A DNA stretch of 19,445 bases from CAZWRN01 sp964636275 (GTDB lineage Bacteria > Patescibacteriota > Microgenomatia > Daviesbacterales > UBA10151), in assembly GCA_964636275.1 (NCBI GenBank), contig CAZWRN010000021.1:1-19445 (forward strand). The letters are read 5' to 3'. Numbering within the stretch: the first letter of the stretch is position 1; the number at the start of each line of letters is the position of its first letter. Shown piece after piece: positions 1-5,821 of the stretch. The position numbers and the translations under genes were made by a program. The notes under the pieces are model-generated. The model made no database searches. It saw nothing but the letters and a program-made list of their open reading frames with translations, and had not been told where the DNA came from.

Positions 1-258
1 ACCTGGCACTGGTACGTCTATATCATCGAATGCCTTGACGGCACTTTTTACACTGGTAAAAGCTGGAATGTGGAGCTGCGTTATCACCAACACTTAAGTG
101 GTTTAGGATCCAAATATACTGCAAAACATGGAGTTAAGAGATTGGCTTACTATGAAATGCATGAAGATGCTGAAGTTGCCAGAGAAAGAGAGCTACAAAT
201 CAAAGGTTGGAGTCAGGAAAAAAAGAAAAAGATACTTATTGATAACTTCAAACCTTGA
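1..258 (+). CDS. GIY-YIG endonuclease domain protein, 5' end outside the window
   Basis: The frame is open from base 1 and ends at TGA 256-258, so the first residues are missing. The visible 85 residues form almost a whole single-domain GIY-YIG protein of the UPF0213/YhbQ type. The segment WYVYIIECLDGTFYTGK carries the GIY- and YIG-equivalent elements (YVY and YTG), ELRYHQH supplies the conserved Arg and the downstream His, GSKYT is the usual loop, and ARERELQIK holds the conserved Glu of the helix. Family members of this size are stand-alone nuclease domains of mostly unknown role, possibly acting on branched or damaged DNA. Only a few residues are probably lost on the left. It is convergent with the minus-strand gene ending at 460. 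The family call is firm; the cellular role is not. Confidence 0.85.
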   Translation, partial: TWHWYVYIIECLDGTFYTGKSWNVELRYHQHLSGLGSKYTAKHGVKRLAYYEMHEDAEVARERELQIKGWSQEKKKKILIDNFKP

Positions 259-367
259 AATAGTTAAAATAAATCTTCTTCGACCATCGTGGAGAAGTAC
301 ATATTAAACTAATTTGAGTAAGTATTTCTCCATGCGCGTTAACAAAGTAAATGCTTAGAACTGCTTA

Positions 368-438
368 GTCGAAAAAGATTATTAATAACTTCTTATTCGA
401 CCGAAGCAAGCAGAGCTTGCCTTTGGCTTACAGCCAAA
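368..438. repeat. Three consecutive stem-loops in a convergent spacer
   Basis: The spacer 259-459 has no gene that I can support. It contains GTCGAA (368-373) facing TTCGAC (396-401), then a perfect hairpin GCAAGC/GCTTGC with loop AGA (406-420), then a second perfect hairpin TTTGGCT/AGCCAAA with loop TAC (422-438). There is no clear T-run after either hairpin on either strand, so a classical terminator is not evident, but the place between two convergent genes suits a bidirectional transcription stop or an mRNA 3' end. Confidence 0.55.
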
Positions 439-459
439 CTTGGAGAATTACAAAATAAA

Positions 460-696
460 CTAAGCAGACTCAGACCACGAGTCAAGAATTGCCGGTTTAT
501 ATGGTTCTCGTTTCGTATTTGTGTATGAAAAATAAGCTGACCCTCTCCGTACCACATCATGTCTATCTACAACACTATTACCCCAATAGGGATCCAATCT
601 AACAGAAAATGTTGATGAAATAATCTGATCCCTAGGTTTTAATCTTTTTAATTTGGGTAAAAGACGCACTTCAACTAAATCAGGCATTTTGCTCAT
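460..696 (-). CDS. Small hypothetical protein downstream of pheT
   Basis: This 78-residue ORF starts with ATG at 696, eight bases after the pheT stop, and runs in the same direction, so it is probably the last gene of the pheS-pheT transcript. A second in-frame ATG lies three codons in (687). No clear Shine-Dalgarno is visible, so translation may depend on coupling to pheT. The protein is basic and polar (KLKRLKPRDQ near the start, VVDRHDVVRRGSAYFSY in the middle), with no signal peptide or membrane segment. I tested the idea that it is the FDX-ACB domain missing from PheT and saw no resemblance. I do not recognise the family. Confidence 0.5.
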   Translation of the reverse strand: MSKMPDLVEVRLLPKLKRLKPRDQIISSTFSVRLDPYWGNSVVDRHDVVRRGSAYFSYTNTKREPYKPAILDSWSESA

Positions 697-704
697 AAGC
701 TATT

Positions 705-2438
705 TTACCAAAATGATAACTCTATTTCAAACACTGCTACTCTTTTATCTAATCCAAAAAAATCTGTCACTCTTTTATGTACCTCAGACATTCCACCAAT
801 TGGATTACCCTCTTTCATTACCTGCATATGTCTCACAGGATGAACAAAATACTCAATAAAACTTTCTGGTTTCATCTGCTTTAATTCCAATCCTAAATGT
901 AATTCATTGTTCAGCTGATCAAATATGGCTTTTAACTCACTCAAAGGATTTTCACTTCCATTCATTAAAGCCACCGATAAACGATATTCCTCTCTAAATT
1001 CGCCATTTTGCATCACATTGTAAGCTTTACCAATCTCAAATATCGCAATATCATTAAAACCCTGTCTCACATTCTTATCAATCACTTCTACCAAATTTGG
1101 CCAAATACTTTGCCGTAGATACTCTGTCTCAGCTGATATCGGATTTTTAATCTTCACTAAAATACTTGGTGGTATTTCTTTCCAACCAATTGATTCAAGG
1201 GTTTTAGTTGAAAAATAGGGATAAGTGGAAACTTCAGTTAATCCCAAAGCAACCACTGTTTCACCAAGTTTTCGCAAGAAATCAAACTTCGATTGATCAA
1301 TTTTGGCAACTTCAGTATTAGCTGCGGGGTGAGAAGTGATCTTTTCGTAGCCATACATTCTGGCGACCTCTTCTATCAGATCTTCCTCCAACTCAACATC
1401 CAGTCTGAAATAAGGTACTGTGACTACCCAAGAAGTCTCTTCTCCTGTAGAAATAGGCTCTGAGAGGCTAAAATGCAGCCTTTTTAGGTAGTTTTCTACC
1501 TCAGCTGATGTCAGAGTCTCCCCTATTAATTGATTAATTTTAGTCAACCTCAAAGGCACGGTTTTCAGTTGGTCCAGCGTTTCACCGACAATTGATATTC
1601 CGCTAACTTTACCGCCTAAATCTTCATACATCCCAATTGCCGCATTCAAAGCTTGGAACAGCCTTTTGGCTTTCAAACCATGATAAAAACGTTTGCTTGC
1701 CTCAGAACCAAGTGATAAACGATTGGCTGTCTTTCGGAGCATTCCCGGATCAAATATAGCCGCTTCCAGAAGTATTGATGTGGTTTCACCAGTAACTTCA
1801 GTATTCTCTCCGCCCATTATTCCTGCTAAACCAATTGCCTCATTTTGACCTGCAATAACAATATCCTCTTGAGTCAGATCTCGCTCTTTATGATCAAGGG
1901 TGATTAGCTTTTCACCCTCTTTTGCTCTTCTGACAACAATCAAGTCGCTATCCGCTAAACGCTTAACGCTTTCATAGTCAAAAGCATGCAAAGGCTGACC
2001 ATATTCCAACATTACTAGATTGGTCACATCAGCTAGGTTATTTACACTTCTGATACCAGAATCAGTCAGTTTTTTCTTCCAGCCTTCATTAGAAGGAGCT
2101 ACTTTAAGCCCCTCAATTTTAACCAAGCAATACAAAGGACTAAGTTTGTCATCAGCCACTTCAACTGCAACAGCTGGCAATTTTTTCTCGACCCAATATA
2201 AATCTGTCTCTTTTGGCTCTTCAAAACTAACTTCAGTATTGGTTAAAGCTGAGACTTCATAAGCCACTCCGCGCAAAGACAACAAATCAGCTCGGTTGTA
2301 GCCTTTCATATCCAGCTCAATAAAGTCTGGGGTAACTTCTTTGGTGCCAATAGTCTTATGATTAAATAGCTGAATCAGCTCATCATCTGAGACTGAGTAA
2401 TCAACTAGTTGTTTAAGCCATTGTTTAGATACTTTCAT
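705..2438 (-). CDS. pheT: Phenylalanyl-tRNA synthetase beta subunit, domain-reduced
   Basis: PheT pairs with PheS in the (alpha-beta)2 enzyme that charges tRNA-Phe; the beta subunit binds tRNA and edits mischarged Tyr-tRNA. I start it at ATG 2438 because MKVSKQWLKQLVDY matches the usual family N-terminus; the frame stays open to a TTG at 2501. The product is 577 residues, against about 800 in E. coli. After the first 35 residues it jumps to ELDMKGYNRADLLSLRGVAY, which in longer homologues follows the EMAP-like tRNA-binding domain, so that domain is absent. The B3/4 editing region (SVNNLADVTNLVMLEYG, about 132-148) and the B5 and catalytic-like core are present. The chain stops at VAVFEIELSFW, where the FDX-ACB anticodon-binding domain would begin. 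pheS lies directly upstream, with a 111-base gap to this start. Confidence 0.93.
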   Translation of the reverse strand: MKVSKQWLKQLVDYSVSDDELIQLFNHKTIGTKEVTPDFIELDMKGYNRADLLSLRGVAYEVSALTNTEVSFEEPKETDLYWVEKKLPAVAVEVADDKLSPLYCLVKIEGLKVAPSNEGWKKKLTDSGIRSVNNLADVTNLVMLEYGQPLHAFDYESVKRLADSDLIVVRRAKEGEKLITLDHKERDLTQEDIVIAGQNEAIGLAGIMGGENTEVTGETTSILLEAAIFDPGMLRKTANRLSLGSEASKRFYHGLKAKRLFQALNAAIGMYEDLGGKVSGISIVGETLDQLKTVPLRLTKINQLIGETLTSAEVENYLKRLHFSLSEPISTGEETSWVVTVPYFRLDVELEEDLIEEVARMYGYEKITSHPAANTEVAKIDQSKFDFLRKLGETVVALGLTEVSTYPYFSTKTLESIGWKEIPPSILVKIKNPISAETEYLRQSIWPNLVEVIDKNVRQGFNDIAIFEIGKAYNVMQNGEFREEYRLSVALMNGSENPLSELKAIFDQLNNELHLGLELKQMKPESFIEYFVHPVRHMQVMKEGNPIGGMSEVHKRVTDFFGLDKRVAVFEIELSFW

Positions 2439-2530
2439 ATTTTTTAGTTCAAAGCGTTTAGCACCCAGCTTTTGTTGAGCAAAGCGAAACATCTCTCGCA
2501 AATGCGAGATTACCAGTCCTCAAACAAGTT

Positions 2531-2561
2531 GAGAGATCCTTCACTCCGTTCAGGATGACAC
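2531..2561 (-). repeat. Dispersed-type repeat covering the pheS stop codon
   Basis: On the minus strand this stretch contains GTGTCATCCTGAACGGAG and continues into GAAGGATCTCTC. It resembles sequence words I recall as recurring dispersed repeats in many bacterial genomes, but I could not search for them. The TGA stop of pheS (2552-2550) lies inside it, so the last PheS residues (VSS) are encoded by repeat-like sequence. A related word (CACTTCGACTACGCTCAGTG) lies in the T-box leader at 8185-8204. Confidence 0.5.
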
Positions 2562-3614
2562 TTCTCCTTTCTGAAAACTTTGTAAAAATTTTAGATCTCC
2601 ACTTTTAAACAAACGTACATCATCAATCCCATACTTAAGCATCAACATTCTGCCCAAACCAACTCCCCAGGCAATTCCGGAATACTCTTCCGGGTCTACA
2701 CCACCATTTTTCAAGACTGTAGGATGAATCATACCGGCTCCTGCCAACTCAAACCAACCCACTCCACCACAAATCCGACAGCCCTGGCCTTTACAAAATA
2801 AACACGTGGCATCTACCCCAGCACCTGGCTCCACAAACGGATAATATTTGGGTCGCAAACGAACTTTGGTATCTTCACCCAAAACAGCTTTGAAAAAATA
2901 TTCAGACAAATACTGCAGATGCCCCATATTAAGCCCTTTTTCCACCCAAACCACCTCAAACTGGTCAAAGGTATGCTCGTGTCTGGCATCCAGATTTTCA
3001 TACCGAAAACACCAATCCAAGACTAAACCACGAAAAGGTGGTCTTACCTCTTTCATCAGCCTGACCTGAGCATTAGATGTATGTGTCCGCAAAAGCAGTT
3101 TATCTCCTGAATCTTGAATCTTACTTCCTGAATCTATATATAAGGTATCCCAAAGGTCTCGGGCCGGATGCTCGGCTGGGATATTTAGCACTTCAAAGTT
3201 GTAATAATCGGTATCAATATGAGGAGCTTCATAGACCTGAAAACCGATCTTACCAAACAGATCTTTAATCTCATTTTGAAAAGCAGTTAAAGGATGCATA
3301 ATCCCAACTCTTTCTTTAATTTCTCCACCACCAAGCTCTAAGCTCTCAACCTCCAACCTCCTGTAGCTCTCTTCTCTTATTGCTTGTCTCTTATCACTTA
3401 TCTCTTCTTCTAATTCTGCTTTCACCCGGTTAAATAAAGGCGCGACTCCACGTAGCTCTTCTTTTGGTAAATCTTTGAATCCTTTTGGTAAGACTGTAAT
3501 CTCGCCACTTTTCCCAAATAAAGCTAAAAATATTTCATCTAACTCTTTTAGGGAAATAGCTTGCGAAACTTTCCGATTATACTGTTCCAATAGGGACTTA
3601 AGTTGTTCTTGCAT
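2550..3614 (-). CDS. pheS: Phenylalanyl-tRNA synthetase alpha subunit with four-Cys insertion
   Basis: PheS is the catalytic subunit that activates Phe and charges tRNA-Phe. The 354 residues contain an N-terminal coiled-coil arm (about 1-95), motif 2 (FRYENLDARHEHTFDQFE, 203-220) and motif 3 (GVGLGRMLML, 317-326). A CxxC-x4-CxxC cluster (Cys271, 274, 279, 282) precedes GWFELAGAGMIHP; a similar likely zinc knuckle occurs in PheS of several bacterial lineages. A short low-complexity stretch IDSGSKIQDSG (160-170) lies between TLY and LLLRTHTS, where most homologues have a short loop; it is encoded by a repeat also found in murT. The start ATG 3614 sits six bases after a TGCTAGAAT extended -10 box and has no Shine-Dalgarno, so the mRNA is probably leaderless. 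Transcription continues into pheT. Confidence 0.95.
   Translation of the reverse strand: MQEQLKSLLEQYNRKVSQAISLKELDEIFLALFGKSGEITVLPKGFKDLPKEELRGVAPLFNRVKAELEEEISDKRQAIREESYRRLEVESLELGGGEIKERVGIMHPLTAFQNEIKDLFGKIGFQVYEAPHIDTDYYNFEVLNIPAEHPARDLWDTLYIDSGSKIQDSGDKLLLRTHTSNAQVRLMKEVRPPFRGLVLDWCFRYENLDARHEHTFDQFEVVWVEKGLNMGHLQYLSEYFFKAVLGEDTKVRLRPKYYPFVEPGAGVDATCLFCKGQGCRICGGVGWFELAGAGMIHPTVLKNGGVDPEEYSGIAWGVGLGRMLMLKYGIDDVRLFKSGDLKFLQSFQKGEVSS
3105..3123 (-). repeat. 19-base exact repeat inside pheS, shared with murT
   Basis: On the minus strand this reads TAAGATTCAAGATTCAGGA, identical to 13581-13563 inside murT. In both genes it is read in the same frame as KIQDSG. The neighbouring bases contain a further partial copy (GATTCAGGAAG). 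Confidence 0.85.
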
Positions 3615-3620
3615 AGATGG

Positions 3621-3629
3621 ATTCTAGCA
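3621..3629 (-). promoter_or_regulatory. Extended -10 box for a leaderless pheS
   Basis: On the minus strand TGC-TAGAAT (hexamer 3626-3621) is followed by exactly six bases and then the pheS ATG. It lies just after the terminator of the previous transcript. No convincing -35 box is visible, as expected for an extended -10 promoter. Confidence 0.5.
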
Positions 3630-3631
3630 CG

Positions 3632-3667
3632 AAAAAGCCCCAGATTCGATAAGCAATCTGAGGCTTA
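3632..3667 (-). terminator. Intrinsic terminator before pheS
   Basis: On the minus strand the arms AGCCTCAGATT (3665-3655) and AATCTGGGGCT (3646-3636) pair over 11 positions with one mismatch around an eight-base loop, followed by a run of five T (3636-3632). It ends the transcript that carries thrS, infC, the ribosomal genes and the gene at 3678-3878, and separates it from pheS-pheT. Confidence 0.8.
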
Positions 3668-3677
3668 ATCTATAAAC

Positions 3678-3878
3678 TTACGGTTTTTTAAAAGACATAC
3701 TTCCTTTACTTGGTAAACTTTGATAAGTTTTACCTTTTTTTTCTAATGCTTGTGCTAATGCAGGATCTACCGACCTGAGATTGTCAACTACAGTACCCAA
3801 CATACTAAGTCCTGGAGCAACTCTAGCTCGGTTACCCTTCCCAACAATTCTGTTAAAAGCTGATTCTGGTGTTGCCAT
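3678..3878 (-). CDS. Small hypothetical protein, 66 residues
   Basis: The start is ATG 3878 because AAAGGAGGATAT stands immediately before it, the strongest Shine-Dalgarno in the window; the open frame beyond it to 3923 is non-coding leader. The product begins MATPESAFNRIVGKGNRA and ends SLPSKGSMSFKKP. It is basic, has no membrane segment and no motif I can name. It is the last gene before the terminator at 3632-3667 and follows the small gene at 3989-4183, so it belongs to the 3' end of the ribosomal protein transcript. The strong ribosome-binding site argues that it is a real gene. Confidence 0.7.
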   Translation of the reverse strand: MATPESAFNRIVGKGNRARVAPGLSMLGTVVDNLRSVDPALAQALEKKGKTYQSLPSKGSMSFKKP

Positions 3879-3988
3879 ATATCCTCCTTTCTTTATAATA
3901 AAAAATGAGCTCAAAAAGCTCATCAGTAAACTGAGAATATAAAAAATTAGAATAAATTACAAGTGATTAAGTATAAAAATTAAGAAGT

Positions 3989-4183
3989 TTAATTGGATGA
4001 TGAAGTTCGGTCTTGCTCAGCCATTATCTGAAATCGTTTTCTTGCTTCTGCTGGAGAACCGTACACGGATCTAAGAAGTTTATTTAGTTGAAAGATATCT
4101 ACTTTATTTGGAGTTTCATTTATAGTTCTCCTCATATGCTTTCTTCTTTTACGAGCTATACCATTTCTTTCAATATCAGCCAT
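3989..4183 (-). CDS. Small basic hypothetical protein after rplT
   Basis: I choose ATG 4183 (MADIERNGIARKRRKHMRR) over an upstream TTG at 4231, because the extra residues are encoded by a tandem duplication (ATCTTACTGAAG twice, about 4191-4215). The 64-residue product has a very basic N-terminal third (RKRRKHMRR) and an acidic-basic helical C-terminal part (PAEARKRFQIMAEQDR). This suggests nucleic-acid or ribosome binding, but that is inference from composition only. No Shine-Dalgarno is evident. It lies 64 bases after rplT on the same strand. I do not recognise a family. Confidence 0.6.
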   Translation of the reverse strand: MADIERNGIARKRRKHMRRTINETPNKVDIFQLNKLLRSVYGSPAEARKRFQIMAEQDRTSSSN

Positions 4184-4247
4184 ATGTGAGATCTTACTGA
4201 AGATCTTACTGAAGAGCTTATAAAAAATCAAGAGTACTTAAAACAAT

Positions 4248-4595
4248 TTAAGCGGATACCCGAGAGACGATTTTTTTGAAATCAGCGATGTGATTAACAG
4301 CTATATCAGCCAAAGTTTTTCGATCAAGATTGATATTTTTAGCTTTCAGACCAGCCATAAAGCGGGAATAACTCATCCCTTCTGCTCGCACGGCATTACC
4401 CAGCTGGACGATCCACAAAGCTCGCATATCTCGTTTACGCTGTTTTCGACCAGCAAAAGCGTACTGACCAGCGTGAAGTAAAGACTCTTTAGCTCGTCTG
4501 ATCAGTGTTGAGCGTACGCCAACATGACCTTTGGTCAGCTGTAATACTTTTTTATGTTTTCTGTGTGAGGTAACACCTCGTTTAACTCTAGCCAT
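4248..4595 (-). CDS. rplT: 50S ribosomal protein L20
   Basis: L20 binds 23S rRNA early in large-subunit assembly. The 115-residue product has the usual length and the family signature: MARVKRGVTSHRKHKKVLQLTKG at the start, the RRAKESLLHAGQYAFAGRKQRKRDMRALWI long basic helix region, and ARAEGMSYSRFM-type helices after it (here VRAEGMSYSRFMAGL). TAAGGAG eleven bases before ATG is the ribosome-binding site. In many bacteria L20 represses its own operon by binding an rRNA-like mRNA structure; the hairpin at 4641-4694, directly upstream, is a candidate for such a site here. It follows infC-rpmI in the classical order, but with an extra small ORF in between. Confidence 0.97.
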   Translation of the reverse strand: MARVKRGVTSHRKHKKVLQLTKGHVGVRSTLIRRAKESLLHAGQYAFAGRKQRKRDMRALWIVQLGNAVRAEGMSYSRFMAGLKAKNINLDRKTLADIAVNHIADFKKIVSRVSA

Positions 4596-4640
4596 AATTT
4601 TAAAAACTCCTTAAATTATCAATAATTTTTTTAAAATTAC

Positions 4641-4694
4641 AAGGTTCTGCGAGTGGTTGATATAATTTTCCTATCAACAAACGAGCAGGTCCTT
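4641..4694 (-). promoter_or_regulatory. Long imperfect hairpin upstream of rplT, candidate L20 operator
   Basis: On the minus strand four nested pairings can be read: AAGG with CCTT, CTGC with GCAG, and GTTGATA with TATCAAC around a nine-base loop, separated by a 2x2 internal loop (AC/AA) and a 6x5 internal loop. It lies between the stop of the 50-codon ORF and the rplT Shine-Dalgarno. Known L20 autoregulation uses mRNA that mimics its 23S binding site; that link is inference here. Confidence 0.55.
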
Positions 4695-4699
4695 ATATA

Positions 4700-4852
4700 T
4701 TAAATTTTATTAATCTGTAGTTTCTCACCAATCGCCCGAAAAGTAATACCTATTTTTCGAACGAAGAGAGAAATTACATCTACTTTTAATACTCCTTCTT
4801 TTTTATTGTAAACCCGTTTGACCGGGTTTTTCTTTTTAAATTTAGCGGCCAT
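4700..4852 (-). CDS. Candidate 50-residue gene between rpmI and rplT
   Basis: ATG 4852 lies three bases after the rpmI stop and the frame runs to TAA 4702-4700. The product begins MAAKFKKKNPVKRVYNKKEG, continues VLKVDVISLFVRKIGITFRA and ends IGEKLQINKI. It is strongly basic at the N-terminus with a beta-like hydrophobic middle, a plausible ribosome-associated small protein, though I recognise no family. There is no Shine-Dalgarno, so translation would rely on reinitiation after rpmI. It fills the gap between rpmI and rplT, which in most bacteria is nearly empty. A hairpin in its 5' part (4811-4837) is a caution: the space could instead be a structured untranslated region. Confidence 0.5.
   Translation of the reverse strand: MAAKFKKKNPVKRVYNKKEGVLKVDVISLFVRKIGITFRAIGEKLQINKI
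4811..4837 (+). terminator. Terminator-like hairpin with T-run on the plus strand
   Basis: AACCCG and CGGGTT pair around TTTGAC, followed by TTTCTTTTT on the plus strand. It would stop antisense transcription entering the ribosomal operon. It also lies inside the 50-codon ORF on the other strand, so it may be a coincidence of codons. Confidence 0.3.
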
Positions 4853-4855
4853 AGC

Positions 4856-5071
4856 TTAAAGACCAAGCATTCTTTTGGCAGCTTTTACTAATGTCTTATC
4901 CAAAGCAATCGCGACAGCATGTCGTCTCAGAGCATTTTTACTCTTATTTCTTCGCAAATGTCCACTTCGAAGCTGGTGAGATCGCATAATTTTACCAGTT
5001 CCAGTGATCTTAACTCTTTTTAACAGAGCTTTTTTGGTTTTATGTTTATGTTTGGCCTGTTTATTTTTCAT
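4856..5071 (-). CDS. rpmI: 50S ribosomal protein L35
   Basis: L35 is a small basic protein of the large subunit. The 71 residues show the family pattern: KHKHKTKKALLKRVKITGTGKI is the N-terminal KTKKAxxKRFKxTGxGK motif, SGHLRRNKSKNALRR is the central basic stretch, and the C-terminus AKRMLGL matches the usual RIKRLLP-type ending. It begins five bases after the infC stop, without its own Shine-Dalgarno, so it is probably translated by coupling to infC. The order infC-rpmI-rplT is the standard IF3 operon. Confidence 0.96.
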   Translation of the reverse strand: MKNKQAKHKHKTKKALLKRVKITGTGKIMRSHQLRSGHLRRNKSKNALRRHAVAIALDKTLVKAAKRMLGL

Positions 5072-5076
5072 TTTTT

Positions 5077-5652
5077 TTAAAGCGTTGACTGAACAATCGC
5101 TTCTTTCCCTTTTCGATTTTTTCCAATAATCACTGTAATATTTCGACCTTCTTGTTTCGCTTCTCGCTCCACTTGAATCTTGTCACCTAGTATCTCATAA
5201 ACTTGGTTTAAAAGATCAAAGCCTTGGTTGATATGAGCCATTTCCCGACCTTTAAACTTAACCCGAAACATGACTTTATTGTTGTCTTTAAGAAACTCCT
5301 CGACCCTTCGCAACCGAGTCATCAGATCATGCTCAGCTATCCGAGGAGTCAACCAAATCTCTTTCAGTTCAACTTCCTTAGCATTTTTCTTGGCTGCCTG
5401 CTCTTTTTTACTCTCTTCGTATCTAAACTTCTGAAAGTCGACTACTTTAACAACTGGCGGTTTAGCCTGAGCTGCTATTTCAACCAAGTCCACTCCTTTT
5501 TCCCGAGCAATCTCTAGAGCTTTGTCCCGACTCATGACTCCCAAATTACCTTCTTTAGCATCAACCACCAAATAATCACCCATCGGCAGATTTTGGTTCA
5601 TCCGGTAATATTTACCTTGCGGCTTTGGTTGATAACGTTTAGGTCCTGGTAT
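5077..5652 (-). CDS. infC: Translation initiation factor IF-3, probable AUA start
   Basis: IF-3 binds the 30S subunit and checks start-codon and tRNA pairing. The C-terminal domain (VELKEIWLTPRIAEHDLMTR, then KVMFRVKFKGREMAH) and the N-terminal domain (GVMSRDKALEIAREKGVDLVEIA) are clear. The first canonical ATG (5601) would begin at MNQNLPMG, cutting the conserved YRxNEQI element, whose YYR residues are encoded just upstream in frame. Between that ATG and the in-frame TAG further upstream there is no ATG, GTG or TTG. An ATA at 5652-5650 lies nine bases after a perfect GGAGG, giving 191 residues. Rare AUU/AUA starts are the basis of infC autorepression in E. coli and others. A tgtTAAAAT box (5814-5809) in the thrS-infC gap may be a promoter. 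The gene call is firm; the start is inferred. Confidence 0.95.
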   Translation of the reverse strand: MPGPKRYQPKPQGKYYRMNQNLPMGDYLVVDAKEGNLGVMSRDKALEIAREKGVDLVEIAAQAKPPVVKVVDFQKFRYEESKKEQAAKKNAKEVELKEIWLTPRIAEHDLMTRLRRVEEFLKDNNKVMFRVKFKGREMAHINQGFDLLNQVYEILGDKIQVEREAKQEGRNITVIIGKNRKGKEAIVQSTL

Positions 5653-5661
5653 AGTCTTATG

Positions 5662-5666
5662 CCTCC
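5662..5666 (-). promoter_or_regulatory. Shine-Dalgarno GGAGG placing the infC start at AUA
   Basis: GGAGG on the minus strand is separated by nine bases from ATA 5652 and by 60 bases from the first ATG. That spacing fits ATA as the start and rules out ATG 5601 as the codon served by this site. Confidence 0.6.
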
Positions 5667-5689
5667 GTAAATACTAAACTAGACTTCTT

Positions 5690-5773
5690 GATGTGTGAAA
5701 TGAGAAGCTGGATATTGAAATGAGAAATCTTGATCTAAAATTCAAAAAATCAATTTCAAAAACCTCTCACATC
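5690..5773. repeat. Dispersed repeat family B, copy 1, in the thrS-infC spacer
   Basis: The left arm (5690-5712) contains AATGAGAAGCTGGA and the right arm ends with CCTCTCACATC (5763-5773). The left arm matches the reverse complement of 8853-8875 at 19 of 23 positions. The spacer therefore carries the same kind of inverted element as the one upstream of tRNA-Val. Confidence 0.6.
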
Positions 5774-5821
5774 TAACATCAAAAATTCTAGTTAATGCAC
5801 TGTGCGTAATTTTAACACAAG

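Noticed and set aside
460..696. Detached FDX-ACB domain of PheT
   Set aside because: The length is close, but none of the expected FDX-ACB elements (such as a PAVRRDI-type segment) is present.
653..859. Plus-strand ORF over the end of pheT
   Set aside because: It is antisense to the pheT 3' end, low in complexity, and has no ribosome-binding site.
2439..2501. Longer pheT start at TTG 2501 or ATG 2492
   Set aside because: The additional residues do not resemble any PheT N-terminus, while MKVSKQWLKQL at 2438 is typical.
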